This document shows, in pieces, positions 37,401-44,971 of a stretch of DNA of 64,000 bases. How positions within the stretch are numbered: position 1 is the stretch's first letter; every line of letters begins with the position of its first letter. Both the position numbers and the translations under genes were made by a program. The DNA comes from a virus: IMG/VR virus record IMGVR_UViG_3300042691_025071, positions 1 through 64,000 of that record; one strand, given 5' to 3'. The notes under the pieces were generated by a model. That model did no database searches. It saw only the letters and a list, made by a program, of their open reading frames with translations, and was not told the DNA's origin.

Positions 37401-40197
37401 TGTAGGTATTCATCCATATTATGATGCTATATTTCACCAAGTAGTTAATGGTTATAATCATTATGATGTATTTTCAGGTAGTCCTTCTTTTGATGTAAAT
37501 GTTGTTGCAGGTGGGATTATAGGTAATGCTCGAGTTGTGACAAACGGAATGAGATATTGGACAACATTTGTTGATAATTCCAAATACGACCCGAAAGATC
37601 TCAGATTTACTGTATTACCATCAGATGGGGGTAATTCATATATACCACAAAATAATTTTTTTGAACAAGAACAAAAATACACAAGAATAATTTGGGAGGA
37701 TGAGGGTTTATTTAAAAATTTTAGTGGATTAACATTTGCTTCCCCATACCAATATACCAGAAATTATAATAGTGGTTCCACAACTAATGATAATATATTT
37801 TCTATGGACACAAACTATAGAAAAGTTATCGATTTAATTGCAACATTTAATCCAGATATTCTGAACGAAATGGAAGAAATGTTCATAAATTTTGCAACGT
37901 CGACAGTAAAAGAAGAATTACCTTATAAAAAATTTGAAAGTGTTTTTTATGATAAGTTTCAATCTATTTTAAAAGATTTGTGTAGTGTAGAAAAAATATC
38001 AACAGATACTGGTAGAACAGATCAAATTATTATTGATATAAAAAATAGACAAAAAGACAAGATACAGAACATACATACAAAATTATTAAGTAAAGATAAT
38101 TTAATAAAATTTACAAACGGAAACCCTAAAGAAATTGATTCATATGTTGTTAATGGGTTTGCAAATATAAATTCTGGAAGTACATTTAGTTATAATACAT
38201 TTAATATTGCTCAAGTATCGCCCAATTCAAAATATATTGATCTTTATTTAGGTGAAGATATTGATAATAAATATTTACAATTTTTTGCAACAAATGATAT
38301 TGAGTTAAGTGAGGACAATGTAATTCAGTTTAGATCGTTAGCACAAATATTTGCTGGACATTATTTAAACACCGCATCACCAACTAAACCTGATTTTATA
38401 GATTATATTAGAAAAAATGTTTTAGTAATTGATTCAACAACAACTTTAACAAAAAGACATACCGAATTTTTACAAAATTTAATTTCACAGTTTAGTAAGT
38501 TAACAAAAACAACAGATGCACAAAGAATGACACCAGTTAGTGGTTTTGGTGATGAAATATTAAAACTAGAAACATATAATTTTTTCAAGTCATTTAATGA
38601 TAAGTGGATTGGAGGTAATTCAATCGGTCAAAGATTATTATTTGAAGAATTTTTATTTTTAGATAAGGCAAACAAAGATATTGGTTCTGATGCGTATTTT
38701 AATATACAAAAATTAATACCATTAGGTGACACAAAAAATCAAAAATTAAATTTATACAGTGTTATTTCTGTTTTAATACAAGGTACCGGATTTGATATGA
38801 GAGTACTTCCCTCATATATAAATTTTTATGGTGCAAATTATAGTAATAAAGTTAAATTGATTCCTTCCAAAAAATTAGCCAAAAATTTGTTTGGTACGTT
38901 TTTAGAAGTTGATTATCAAGAATCGTCACCCAAAGTAATTTTACAATATACTGGACCAACATCAAAACATTTGGATCTTAACAAATATAATAAAGATTAT
39001 AAATTTATTGATGACAGTTTTAATATACAAGATCAAAATAGAAATCCATTAATAATAACCGCACCTGCTGTATTTGATAATGCTGAATTATCAAAATCAA
39101 ATAGAGTCGTTGCATTCGAGGTAAGTTTTGGTGATCAAAATCAAGGCATTTTTAAAGGAGTACAACTTGACCAATCATCATTAAAAAATACTACCGAATC
39201 ATTTATTGCAATGGAAAATTTAGGTAGATCTGAATCAGGTGCAAATGCATATCAAGTAGATATTGGGTTATATGACATATACAGACAATCTTCATATACA
39301 TGTCAAGTTAGTTCTATGGGTAACGTCATGATACAACCAACAATGTATTTTTATCTTAAAAATATTCCAATGTTTAAAGGTACGTATTGGATTACGGAGG
39401 TTACACATTCTATAAGAAATAATAATATAACAACAAATTTTACGGGAACAAGAATACCATACGCGTCTTTACCTGATCCAAAAGAGGCCACTATGGCAAC
39501 CTATAGACCTTTATTTGAGTCCATAGTAAATAAAGCACAAATAAAGGTTAAAGAATCATTAATAAAGAGACCTGAAAGTGAAATATCATTAACAGTACAA
39601 GATGGAAGGACAGTGACAGTAGACTTATCTGGTAAATCATTTAATGGTGAAACATTAGTACACAGGTCGGGTGTTAATATTTTTGGTGTACCGTATAATG
39701 GATTTAGTGATAATAAAACAACTGGTGAAAAATATATACAATTAATTGAAAATAAAAACTATTCATCTCCTGATAAGAATTATGAATGGTTAAGAGCGGC
39801 GGTAGTTAAAATGGGTGGAGGGATATATAAAATTGATGATGATATGACAATGGGTGTTATCAATAACATTAAAACAGATCCTAAACCAAAACCATTATTA
39901 TGGGGTGAAATAAAAGATAGTAGTAGTACTTCATATTTTTATGGTACTAGATTTCAAACACCTAATGTTATTAGTGGATCTAAAATTATTACCGCAAATG
40001 CTAAATTTATAAATCCTAAAAATAATAAAGAAGTATTTGTATCACCATCATATGATTTAAATTCCACAGTTAAAAAAGTAACCGGACCTGTACATGTGGG
40101 TCCATTATTACAAGGATACGGTATTTGTATGTCAGATAAACTAATGAGGGATTTGGGACTAATTGATGGAGATATTGTTTATTTTAAACTATATTGA
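34408..40197 (+). CDS. Giant baseplate hub protein
   Basis: A 1929-residue hub-type protein, the largest in the window. Near residues 130-240 is a beta domain with DSITITTKGLNSIPQVTINF, LPWPIFYLTVKGYYGKAIRY and KFTTKFNEGSGNFE. Near 1637-1681 is GNVMIQPTMYFYLKNIPMFK with ITEVTHSIRNN after it, a pattern like gp27/late-control hub proteins that bind the central spike. The last 200 residues form a separate domain ending GICMSDKLMRDLGLIDGD, perhaps a double-psi barrel. I see no lysozyme motif, so a gp5 lysozyme is missing or fully diverged. It presumably unites several T4 hub functions. Confidence 0.6.
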   Translation: MGNKDISNSEDILVKSDVNNLIYVDPNSVVVDGEIEPRSIRPENLMMYVNLEADIIPRSILVSSNDKNTLISIAKGTLNFLRNQNGDDFDTSWTNAFLEKTEITKKSTDINGNKINVGTGEFFQSDGTGQSFGIDSITITTKGLNSIPQVTINFIDVRGKTLFESPENSPYKAFFHLPWPIFYLTVKGYYGKAIRYRLHLVKFTTKFNEGSGNFESMATFVGATFAHISDIPLNGMLNCPYMFRVENSTRPTFNEGSGTFEKKISKSSRGYAILRSVYNELKQKKLIDPNFPVKTLKELITISESLDKILENEIFQKVDFKVFAGIVEYEDGLSKLGEYINIWTKKNLSTVSFTGGTRGDELFYLLNISDKTDKSKIKGDSDDTLEKGLNRYKELLSKTNLFANNVINKTSSDFTKLKKSNDIKNIDDYIGYKDKQVGLNIDLLGEDYKKMVNEFLKQKDALQKDVEKEINTILRDPKKGIGFEPTIRNIFAVVLANAEVYIRLLKDTHNKAFQDAETRKNLLVGFSDETPGGGAVYPWPEVKKSTGSGSKSKVVAYPGDKDLLQKLKTNDKKLWPEIDFVEDYIAVTTKKYDPLSEKEGGIGKIDYVFEDNLDEGKIKKISTLDTLINGFGKSLGVIPYTEKTLVSILYEIFERSYYITLFDSFNSNTIRELSNFEFENLSESIKHDNDVIDILRDSVKSFPDLLNLMRSLSPFDRYPYYVDRLPTVGYISSIIDSPHIFEQYYDPNRNSNNNTNPKPVNNDSLYVKLSDDLLRYQSDTYRTEIYPFNSKTYLSYLKQNSFTDNEFKFGNTLKVNTSEGFISTEVNPELWVKDNFKNNIFSNKLYLGTTTVPVPGTVQTFGLDTKVNILNTPYFHKQLYSDFFKSGRVGKYVGSAYLLLNSLPFKDLEDRFSNNIKVSSLFREIGSTHFIPYHLLLKWGSIYHRYKKKILDNNDILDGFLSTSNITTNFNGSEFFDNNSGFTFTLNGSGVTYSNNSDVGIHPYYDAIFHQVVNGYNHYDVFSGSPSFDVNVVAGGIIGNARVVTNGMRYWTTFVDNSKYDPKDLRFTVLPSDGGNSYIPQNNFFEQEQKYTRIIWEDEGLFKNFSGLTFASPYQYTRNYNSGSTTNDNIFSMDTNYRKVIDLIATFNPDILNEMEEMFINFATSTVKEELPYKKFESVFYDKFQSILKDLCSVEKISTDTGRTDQIIIDIKNRQKDKIQNIHTKLLSKDNLIKFTNGNPKEIDSYVVNGFANINSGSTFSYNTFNIAQVSPNSKYIDLYLGEDIDNKYLQFFATNDIELSEDNVIQFRSLAQIFAGHYLNTASPTKPDFIDYIRKNVLVIDSTTTLTKRHTEFLQNLISQFSKLTKTTDAQRMTPVSGFGDEILKLETYNFFKSFNDKWIGGNSIGQRLLFEEFLFLDKANKDIGSDAYFNIQKLIPLGDTKNQKLNLYSVISVLIQGTGFDMRVLPSYINFYGANYSNKVKLIPSKKLAKNLFGTFLEVDYQESSPKVILQYTGPTSKHLDLNKYNKDYKFIDDSFNIQDQNRNPLIITAPAVFDNAELSKSNRVVAFEVSFGDQNQGIFKGVQLDQSSLKNTTESFIAMENLGRSESGANAYQVDIGLYDIYRQSSYTCQVSSMGNVMIQPTMYFYLKNIPMFKGTYWITEVTHSIRNNNITTNFTGTRIPYASLPDPKEATMATYRPLFESIVNKAQIKVKESLIKRPESEISLTVQDGRTVTVDLSGKSFNGETLVHRSGVNIFGVPYNGFSDNKTTGEKYIQLIENKNYSSPDKNYEWLRAAVVKMGGGIYKIDDDMTMGVINNIKTDPKPKPLLWGEIKDSSSTSYFYGTRFQTPNVISGSKIITANAKFINPKNNKEVFVSPSYDLNSTVKKVTGPVHVGPLLQGYGICMSDKLMRDLGLIDGDIVYFKLY

Positions 40198-40217
40198 GAA
40201 TATTCAAGTTTTTAGAA

Positions 40218-40225
40218 TATTTATA
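40218..40225 (+). promoter_or_regulatory. Putative late promoter TATTTATA
   Basis: Exact octamer 10 bases before the ATG at 40236, overlapping the right arm of a 7-base inverted repeat (AATATTC/GAATATT, 40199-40205 with 40215-40221). Confidence 0.5.
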
Positions 40226-40235
40226 ATAAAAAGTT

Positions 40236-40439
40236 ATGGATAATTCAAAATTAAACAAAACAATGGATCAATTTTTAAATCCAAAAACTATCAAAAATGT
40301 ATCTAGTGATGGTATGGAAAGAGAAGAGTGTGATTTACAAACAGGAGAATGTTATGTGATAAGATCTAAAGATGGTATAGTAGAAAGAATAAATAAAAAA
40401 TATATTACCGAAGACGGTAGACAATTATTACAAGATTAA
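40236..40439 (+). CDS. Small acidic protein of unknown function
   Basis: A 67-residue protein with a short helix at the N-terminus and a middle beta hairpin (ECDLQTGECYVIRSKDGIVE) bearing two Cys. I do not recognise it. Its promoter motif and position ahead of the Pro-rich protein (4 bases away) indicate it heads that small operon. Confidence 0.6.
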   Translation: MDNSKLNKTMDQFLNPKTIKNVSSDGMEREECDLQTGECYVIRSKDGIVERINKKYITEDGRQLLQD

Positions 40440-40443
40440 TACT

Positions 40444-41091
40444 ATGGCAAAAAATACAATACAAGAAGAATTAGAACGTTTTAGGAGTATCAATAGATAC
40501 GCAAATAAATTAATAATGGAACAAGACGTTCCACCTCCCCCACCAGGTGATATGGGGGCACCCCCACCTCCTGATGCGGGTGCACCACCACCCGGTGCAA
40601 TACCTCCTCCAGACTCCGCAGCGGGAGGGGCACCAACTGATGCTGCAGGACCCGCTCCGACTACAGATACGGAAGAAATTGATATAACTGATTTGGTTAA
40701 TATGACCAAAAGTGTTAAAAAAGAATTAGAAGATAGAAAACAAGACAATTCATCTGTCATAAATAAAATGGATGATGTTTTTTCTAAATTAACTGATTTA
40801 GAACAAAAATTATCACAAATGGATATGGTGATGGATAGAATAAATAAATTGGATTCTAAAATGGAAACATTGAAAGAAAAAACTCCACAAGAAAGACTTG
40901 AAATGCGTTCGTTAGATTCGTATCCATTTAATCAAAATCCACAACAATTTTTCGCTAATAAACAAGATCAAATGAGGGCATCAGGTAAAAATGAATATGT
41001 TTTAACAAAAAGTGATGTTGAAAGTTATTCAACCGATGCAATAAGACAATCTTTTAACCCCGATCAACAAGAAGATGAATATAAATTCTAA
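40444..41091 (+). CDS. Pro-rich coiled-coil protein of unknown function
   Basis: This 215-residue protein has an N-terminal helix (1-25), a Pro/Gly/Ala-rich linker (about 29-72, with PPPPPGDMGAPPPP), then an acidic helical coiled-coil (about 78-150, with SQMDMVMDRINKLDSKMETL) and a C-terminal tail with YPFNQNPQQFF. The DNA of the linker is G/C-rich compared with the rest of the window. The function is unknown; a structural or scaffolding role would suit its shape. It overlaps the next gene by 17 bases. Confidence 0.6.
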   Translation: MAKNTIQEELERFRSINRYANKLIMEQDVPPPPPGDMGAPPPPDAGAPPPGAIPPPDSAAGGAPTDAAGPAPTTDTEEIDITDLVNMTKSVKKELEDRKQDNSSVINKMDDVFSKLTDLEQKLSQMDMVMDRINKLDSKMETLKEKTPQERLEMRSLDSYPFNQNPQQFFANKQDQMRASGKNEYVLTKSDVESYSTDAIRQSFNPDQQEDEYKF

Positions 41092-41446
41092 TATAAATTT
41101 ATTTATAGGATTACATGCACAATTAAAGATTTTTCATTGGCAGACTAAAAGTATCGCCAGACACGAATCGTTTGCAAAAATTAGAGAACAATTGGATGAT
41201 TTAATGGATGAATTTGTTGAACAGGCAATGGGTCAATACGGTAGATTTAAACTTGATGATGAAACAAAAAATATAAATTTAATTAATTTATCAGAGGCTA
41301 AACCAATGGAAATGGCGGAAGCAATATGTCAGGCATTGAAACAAATGACCTCACAAATAGATCCTGAAGATACAAATTTGTTGAATTTAAGGGATGAAAT
41401 ATTAGGTTTAGTTCAAAAAATGAAATATTTGTTAACATTAGAGTAA
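41075..41446 (+). CDS. Ferritin-like small protein (DUF5856-like)
   Basis: The 123-residue protein is all alpha and has LHAQLKIFHWQTKSIARHES (about 13-32), an arrangement seen in Dps-like and DUF5856 phage proteins, with two His in a first helix. EQLDDLMDEFVEQAMGQYGR follows, then a C-terminal NLRDEILGLVQKMKYLLTLE helix. In Dps proteins such helices bind iron at a dimer interface. I cannot confirm a full metal site here. The gene overlaps the upstream Pro-rich gene and ends before a terminator. Confidence 0.6.
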   Translation: MNINSNINLFIGLHAQLKIFHWQTKSIARHESFAKIREQLDDLMDEFVEQAMGQYGRFKLDDETKNINLINLSEAKPMEMAEAICQALKQMTSQIDPEDTNLLNLRDEILGLVQKMKYLLTLE

Positions 41447-41473
41447 AATAATTTTTTTTTAAAAAAAACTAAG

Positions 41474-41500
41474 ACCAGATTTCCGAATCTGGTTTTTTTT
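41474..41500 (+). terminator. Rho-independent terminator
   Basis: Stem ACCAGATT/AATCTGGT (41474-41481 with 41486-41493), a TCCG loop, then a run of T. It closes the 40236-41446 operon. Confidence 0.9.
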
Positions 41501-41507
41501 ATTTATA
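41500..41507 (+). promoter_or_regulatory. Putative promoter TATTTATA upstream of gp32-like gene
   Basis: Exact octamer 40 bases before the ATG at 41548. The same motif fronts structural genes, so it may not be strictly late. Confidence 0.4.
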
Positions 41508-41547
41508 TTTTATCATAATCATTTTATAAACATTTAAATTTTAAAGC

Positions 41548-42384
41548 ATGTCTACATTAGATTCAGTACTTGCGCAGTACGAGAAAAACAAACAAGCCAC
41601 AAGTGGCAACTCAAACAAAGTATCACAAGAAGACAGAATGAAAAAGTATTTCACGACTGTCTTACCTAAAGGTGTTAAAACACAAGAAAAAAGAATTCGT
41701 ATCCTCCCAACAAAGGATGGTTCTTCTCCATTTGTTGAAGTAAAGTTCCACGAACTTCAAGTTGATGGTAATTGGCTTAAATTATATGATCCAGCACAAG
41801 ATGGTGATCGTTCACCATTAAATGAAGTTGCTGAAGGATTAAATATGAGTGGTGTTGCTTCTGATAAAGAATTAGCAAGACAATACAGGTCAAAAAAATT
41901 CTACATTGTTAAAGTTATTGACAGAGAAAACGAACAAGACGGTGTTAAATTTTGGAGATTTAAAAATAACATAAAAGGTGAGGGGGTATTGGACAAAATT
42001 ATTCCTATTTGGAGAAACAAGGGAGATATCACTGATCCACAAAAAGGTCGTGACTTGATCGTGACATTGTCACTTACAAAATCAGGTAATGGTAAAGAAT
42101 ATACGGCGGTTAGTTCTGTGATCCCCGAAGACGTGGGACCATTACACAGTGATGAATCAATCGCTCAAGAATGGATTAATGATGAATTGGTTTGGTCTGA
42201 TGTTTATTCTAAAAAACCTGTAGAATATCTTGAAATGGTTGCAAAAGGTGAGACCCCAAGATGGGATTCTGATAGTAAAAAATGGGTATCCGATTCTACC
42301 GCAGAAGAAACCATCGGTGTATCGAAATCATCTACTCCCGATCTTCAAGATAGTGAAGATGTAGATTCAGAGTTACCGTTCTAA
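41548..42384 (+). CDS. 32: Single-stranded DNA-binding protein, gp32-like
   Basis: The 278-residue product follows T4 gp32: a basic N-terminal segment (SVLAQYEKNKQ, about 6-16), an OB-fold core with RIRILPTKDGSSPFVEVKFH and SKKFYIVKVIDREN, and an acidic C-terminal tail ending DVDSELPF, which recruits partner proteins in this family. T4 gp32 has a zinc site with three Cys; this protein has no Cys at all, so that site is lost. It coats single-stranded DNA for replication and recombination. It precedes UvsX, with a terminator between. Confidence 0.85.
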   Translation: MSTLDSVLAQYEKNKQATSGNSNKVSQEDRMKKYFTTVLPKGVKTQEKRIRILPTKDGSSPFVEVKFHELQVDGNWLKLYDPAQDGDRSPLNEVAEGLNMSGVASDKELARQYRSKKFYIVKVIDRENEQDGVKFWRFKNNIKGEGVLDKIIPIWRNKGDITDPQKGRDLIVTLSLTKSGNGKEYTAVSSVIPEDVGPLHSDESIAQEWINDELVWSDVYSKKPVEYLEMVAKGETPRWDSDSKKWVSDSTAEETIGVSKSSTPDLQDSEDVDSELPF

Positions 42385-42391
42385 TTTAATG

Positions 42392-42445
42392 AACATGGAC
42401 ACTTACATAGACACAATGTCCAAGTAGGTGTCCATGTTTTTTTAT
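42392..42445 (+). terminator. Large Rho-independent terminator
   Basis: A 15-base-pair stem (42392-42406 with 42424-42438, one G-U pair) with an internal GACA/TGTC mini-stem in the loop, followed by T run. Confidence 0.9.
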
Positions 42446-42462
42446 CTAAAAAATTTTAAGAA

Positions 42463-43470
42463 ATGGCAAAAAGTATAAAGAAAAAAGAATTTAATTACAA
42501 AGAGAAATTCTCTTCAAAAACCAAATATAAGGAAACAAATTTCTATTATTGTGGTGAGGCCTTTATGAACGCTTGCGGATTACCCGGTCCTGTTATGGGT
42601 GGTGTTAATATGTTTTTAGGACATTCGAATTCATCTAAGACAACTGCACTTGTATTAACGGCAGCAGACGCTCAAAAGAAAGGTCACTTACCTGTATTCA
42701 TTATTACAGAAAAAAAATGGAGTTGGGATCATGCTGTCGAGTTAGGATTAAAAGCTGAAAAAGATAGTAATGGTGAATGGGATGGTGATTTTATCTTTAA
42801 TGATAGTTTTGATTATATTGAACAAGCAACAGAGTTTATTAATGAGGTATTAGATGCACAAGAAAAAGGTGAAATTGATAGGTCTATATGTTTTCTATGG
42901 GATTCTATTGGATCAATACCTTGTAAGATGACATTTGATGGTAAAGGTGGTAAACAACACAACGCATCGGTATTATCTGATAAAATTGGTATGGGTATTC
43001 ATTCAAGAATTTCCAAATCTAAAAAAGAAGATTACCCAACCGCAGAAAACCCATTAATCAATACTTTAGTTGTTGTAAACCAACCATGGGTTGAGTTACC
43101 CGACAATCCATTTGGTCAACCGGAAATTAAGGCTAAAGGTGGGGAAGCATTATGGTTAGCGTCATCATTAGTATTCTTATTTGGTAATCAAAAGAAAGCG
43201 GGGATCAATCATATTGATGCAACTAAAGATGGCAGAAAAGTTTCTTACGCAATTAGAACAAAAATCTCAATACTTAAAAATCACGTTAATGGTTTGGGGT
43301 ACAAAGATGGTAAAATCATTGCGGTACACAATGGATACATTCCTGACACAAAAGAATCACTTGAAGAATATAAGGAAAAATATTCCACATATTGGACTAA
43401 TAAATTAGGTGGAGGTGATTTTAAATTGACGGAAACATTTTCTCAATACGATGATGAAATTGAAGGGTAA
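42463..43470 (+). CDS. uvsX: UvsX-like RecA recombinase
   Basis: The 335-residue protein is of T4 UvsX size. Walker A is GHSNSSKT (53-60), Walker B is ICFLWDSIGS (142-151), and the following part has VVVNQPWVELPDNPFGQPEI with a KGGEALWLASS segment typical of the DNA-binding loop region. It forms filaments on single-stranded DNA for strand exchange, working with gp32. Its ATG at 42463 is 78 bases after the gp32-like stop. It begins the recombination/replication operon. Confidence 0.9.
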   Translation: MAKSIKKKEFNYKEKFSSKTKYKETNFYYCGEAFMNACGLPGPVMGGVNMFLGHSNSSKTTALVLTAADAQKKGHLPVFIITEKKWSWDHAVELGLKAEKDSNGEWDGDFIFNDSFDYIEQATEFINEVLDAQEKGEIDRSICFLWDSIGSIPCKMTFDGKGGKQHNASVLSDKIGMGIHSRISKSKKEDYPTAENPLINTLVVVNQPWVELPDNPFGQPEIKAKGGEALWLASSLVFLFGNQKKAGINHIDATKDGRKVSYAIRTKISILKNHVNGLGYKDGKIIAVHNGYIPDTKESLEEYKEKYSTYWTNKLGGGDFKLTETFSQYDDEIEG

Positions 43471-43500
43471 CAATATTTTTAACTAATAATATGAACATTA

Positions 43501-44520
43501 ATGTCAACCTTACTTGTTGATGGTGACAATTTACTTACAATTGGTTTCTACGGTGTTAAAAATTACTTCTACAAGGGTCAACACATTGGAGGTATCTATC
43601 ATTTTCTTAATACACTTAGAAAATCTTTTGAGACATATAATTTAGAAAAGATAGTCGTTTTTTGGGATGGTGAAGATGGTGCAATTCAACGTAAACGTAT
43701 ATACGAAGGGTATAAAGAAAACAGAAAGTCTAGATTAAGATCAGAAGAGGAAATAAGTTCATACAATTATCAAAGAAACAGAATAAAACAATATCTTGAA
43801 GAGATATATGTTAGACAGGGTCAGTATGATTTTTGTGAAACTGATGACTGTATTGCTTATTATACTCAAAATTCACCCAAAGAAAAAAAGATTATTTATT
43901 CTTCAGACGGAGATTTAACTCAATTGGTTTCCGATAGTACAATAATTTACAATCCGGGTCACGGTAAATTATACAAAGAGAATGACACTATTCTTTACTT
44001 GAAAGAGGAGATCCACATTAAAAATGTAAAGATCGCTAAAATACTATGTGGAGATTCGTCCGATAATGTTTTTGGTATCAGAAATTTTGGAATTAAAAAA
44101 TTAATATCTATATTTCCTGAGATCAAACACATACCAGTTACAATAGAAGAAATTAGAGAAAAAACTAATATTCTTTTTGAAAATGATAAGAATAATAAAA
44201 CAATATTAAACTTATTAGGTGGGGTAACTAAAAAAGGTATTTTAGAAGAAGAGTTCTACGAATTAAATACCAAAGTAGTTAGTTTAGATCAACCATTTTT
44301 AACCGAAGAAGCAATAGAAGACATACAATCGTTAATTGATGGAACATTAGATCCTGAAGGTAGATCATATAAAAATACCATAAAAATGATGATGGAAGAT
44401 GGTCTATTTCAGGTATTACCAAAAAGAGACGATGCGTGGACAATATTTTTCAATCCTTTCCTAAGATTAACCAGAAAAGAAAAAAATAAAAGAATAATCA
44501 AAATCAAAAATCATGACTAA
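43501..44520 (+). CDS. rnh: RNase H/FEN-like 5'-3' exonuclease
   Basis: This 339-residue protein has all the acidic motifs of the T4 RNase H/flap nuclease family: VDGDN (6-10), FWDG (54-57), YKENR (71-75), ETDDCIAYY (113-121), SSDGDL (134-139) and GDSSDNVFGI (184-193). The last contains the helix-hairpin-helix-type entry. It removes RNA primers and flaps from lagging-strand fragments. It sits between UvsX and helicase, overlaps the next gene by 8 bases, and is of T4 length. Confidence 0.9.
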   Translation: MSTLLVDGDNLLTIGFYGVKNYFYKGQHIGGIYHFLNTLRKSFETYNLEKIVVFWDGEDGAIQRKRIYEGYKENRKSRLRSEEEISSYNYQRNRIKQYLEEIYVRQGQYDFCETDDCIAYYTQNSPKEKKIIYSSDGDLTQLVSDSTIIYNPGHGKLYKENDTILYLKEEIHIKNVKIAKILCGDSSDNVFGIRNFGIKKLISIFPEIKHIPVTIEEIREKTNILFENDKNNKTILNLLGGVTKKGILEEEFYELNTKVVSLDQPFLTEEAIEDIQSLIDGTLDPEGRSYKNTIKMMMEDGLFQVLPKRDDAWTIFFNPFLRLTRKEKNKRIIKIKNHD

Positions 44521-44959
44521 CAATCAAGAAATCACAAAATTTGAGTTTTTAATGACATTAGGTAAAAACATTATCTGTCAAAGGTACTTTAACGTAAAAG
44601 ATCATAATCCGAAGGCAATGAGATCAATGGATTTACATTATTATGTAAAAGAAATTTCAGATAAAATTTCTGAAGATTTAAAAATAAAAAGTTCCGATTA
44701 TCTATGTGAAAATCAAAATTATTTTTTGAATTCCGATAATGTGGAAGATATCAATGAGAAGCTAGAAGAATATTTTTTAATCCAAATTAAGCTCGGTGAC
44801 GATGTATTTATTCAAAGAATGTTTCCGGCTCACTACTATCATCCAAAGGTTAGGTACACGGTTGATATTAGACCAAGACTAAAAGTAATTTTGTCAGATT
44901 TGACTGAAATTCTGTCAATGTCTCAACCAGAAACAACTTATTTACAATACGAACTTTAA
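44513..44959 (+). CDS. Unknown protein in replication operon
   Basis: A 148-residue protein that I do not recognise. It is mixed alpha/beta, with FEFLMTLGKNIICQRYF near the start and a C-terminal YTVDIRPRLKVILSDLTEIL. Its start lies inside the RNase H gene (8-base overlap) and it precedes gp41 by 12 bases, so it is co-translated with replication proteins. A loading or accessory factor (the T4 gp59 position is similar) would fit the context, but no motif supports it. Confidence 0.6.
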   Translation: MTNNQEITKFEFLMTLGKNIICQRYFNVKDHNPKAMRSMDLHYYVKEISDKISEDLKIKSSDYLCENQNYFLNSDNVEDINEKLEEYFLIQIKLGDDVFIQRMFPAHYYHPKVRYTVDIRPRLKVILSDLTEILSMSQPETTYLQYEL

Positions 44960-44971
44960 TAAAAAACTATT

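Noticed and set aside
40199-40221. Terminator after the giant hub gene
   Set aside because: The inverted repeat AATATTC/GAATATT is A/T only at its base, has a 9-base loop and lacks a T run; it overlaps the promoter octamer instead.
40428-40760. Minus-strand frame opposite the Pro-rich gene
   Set aside because: Gly/Ser-rich shadow of the Pro-rich linker; the plus-strand gene has the normal codon pattern and coupled start.
41100-41107. TATTTATA copy in the ferritin-like gene
   Set aside because: It is internal to coding sequence (codons for Leu-Phe-Ile) with no gene start suitably placed after it.
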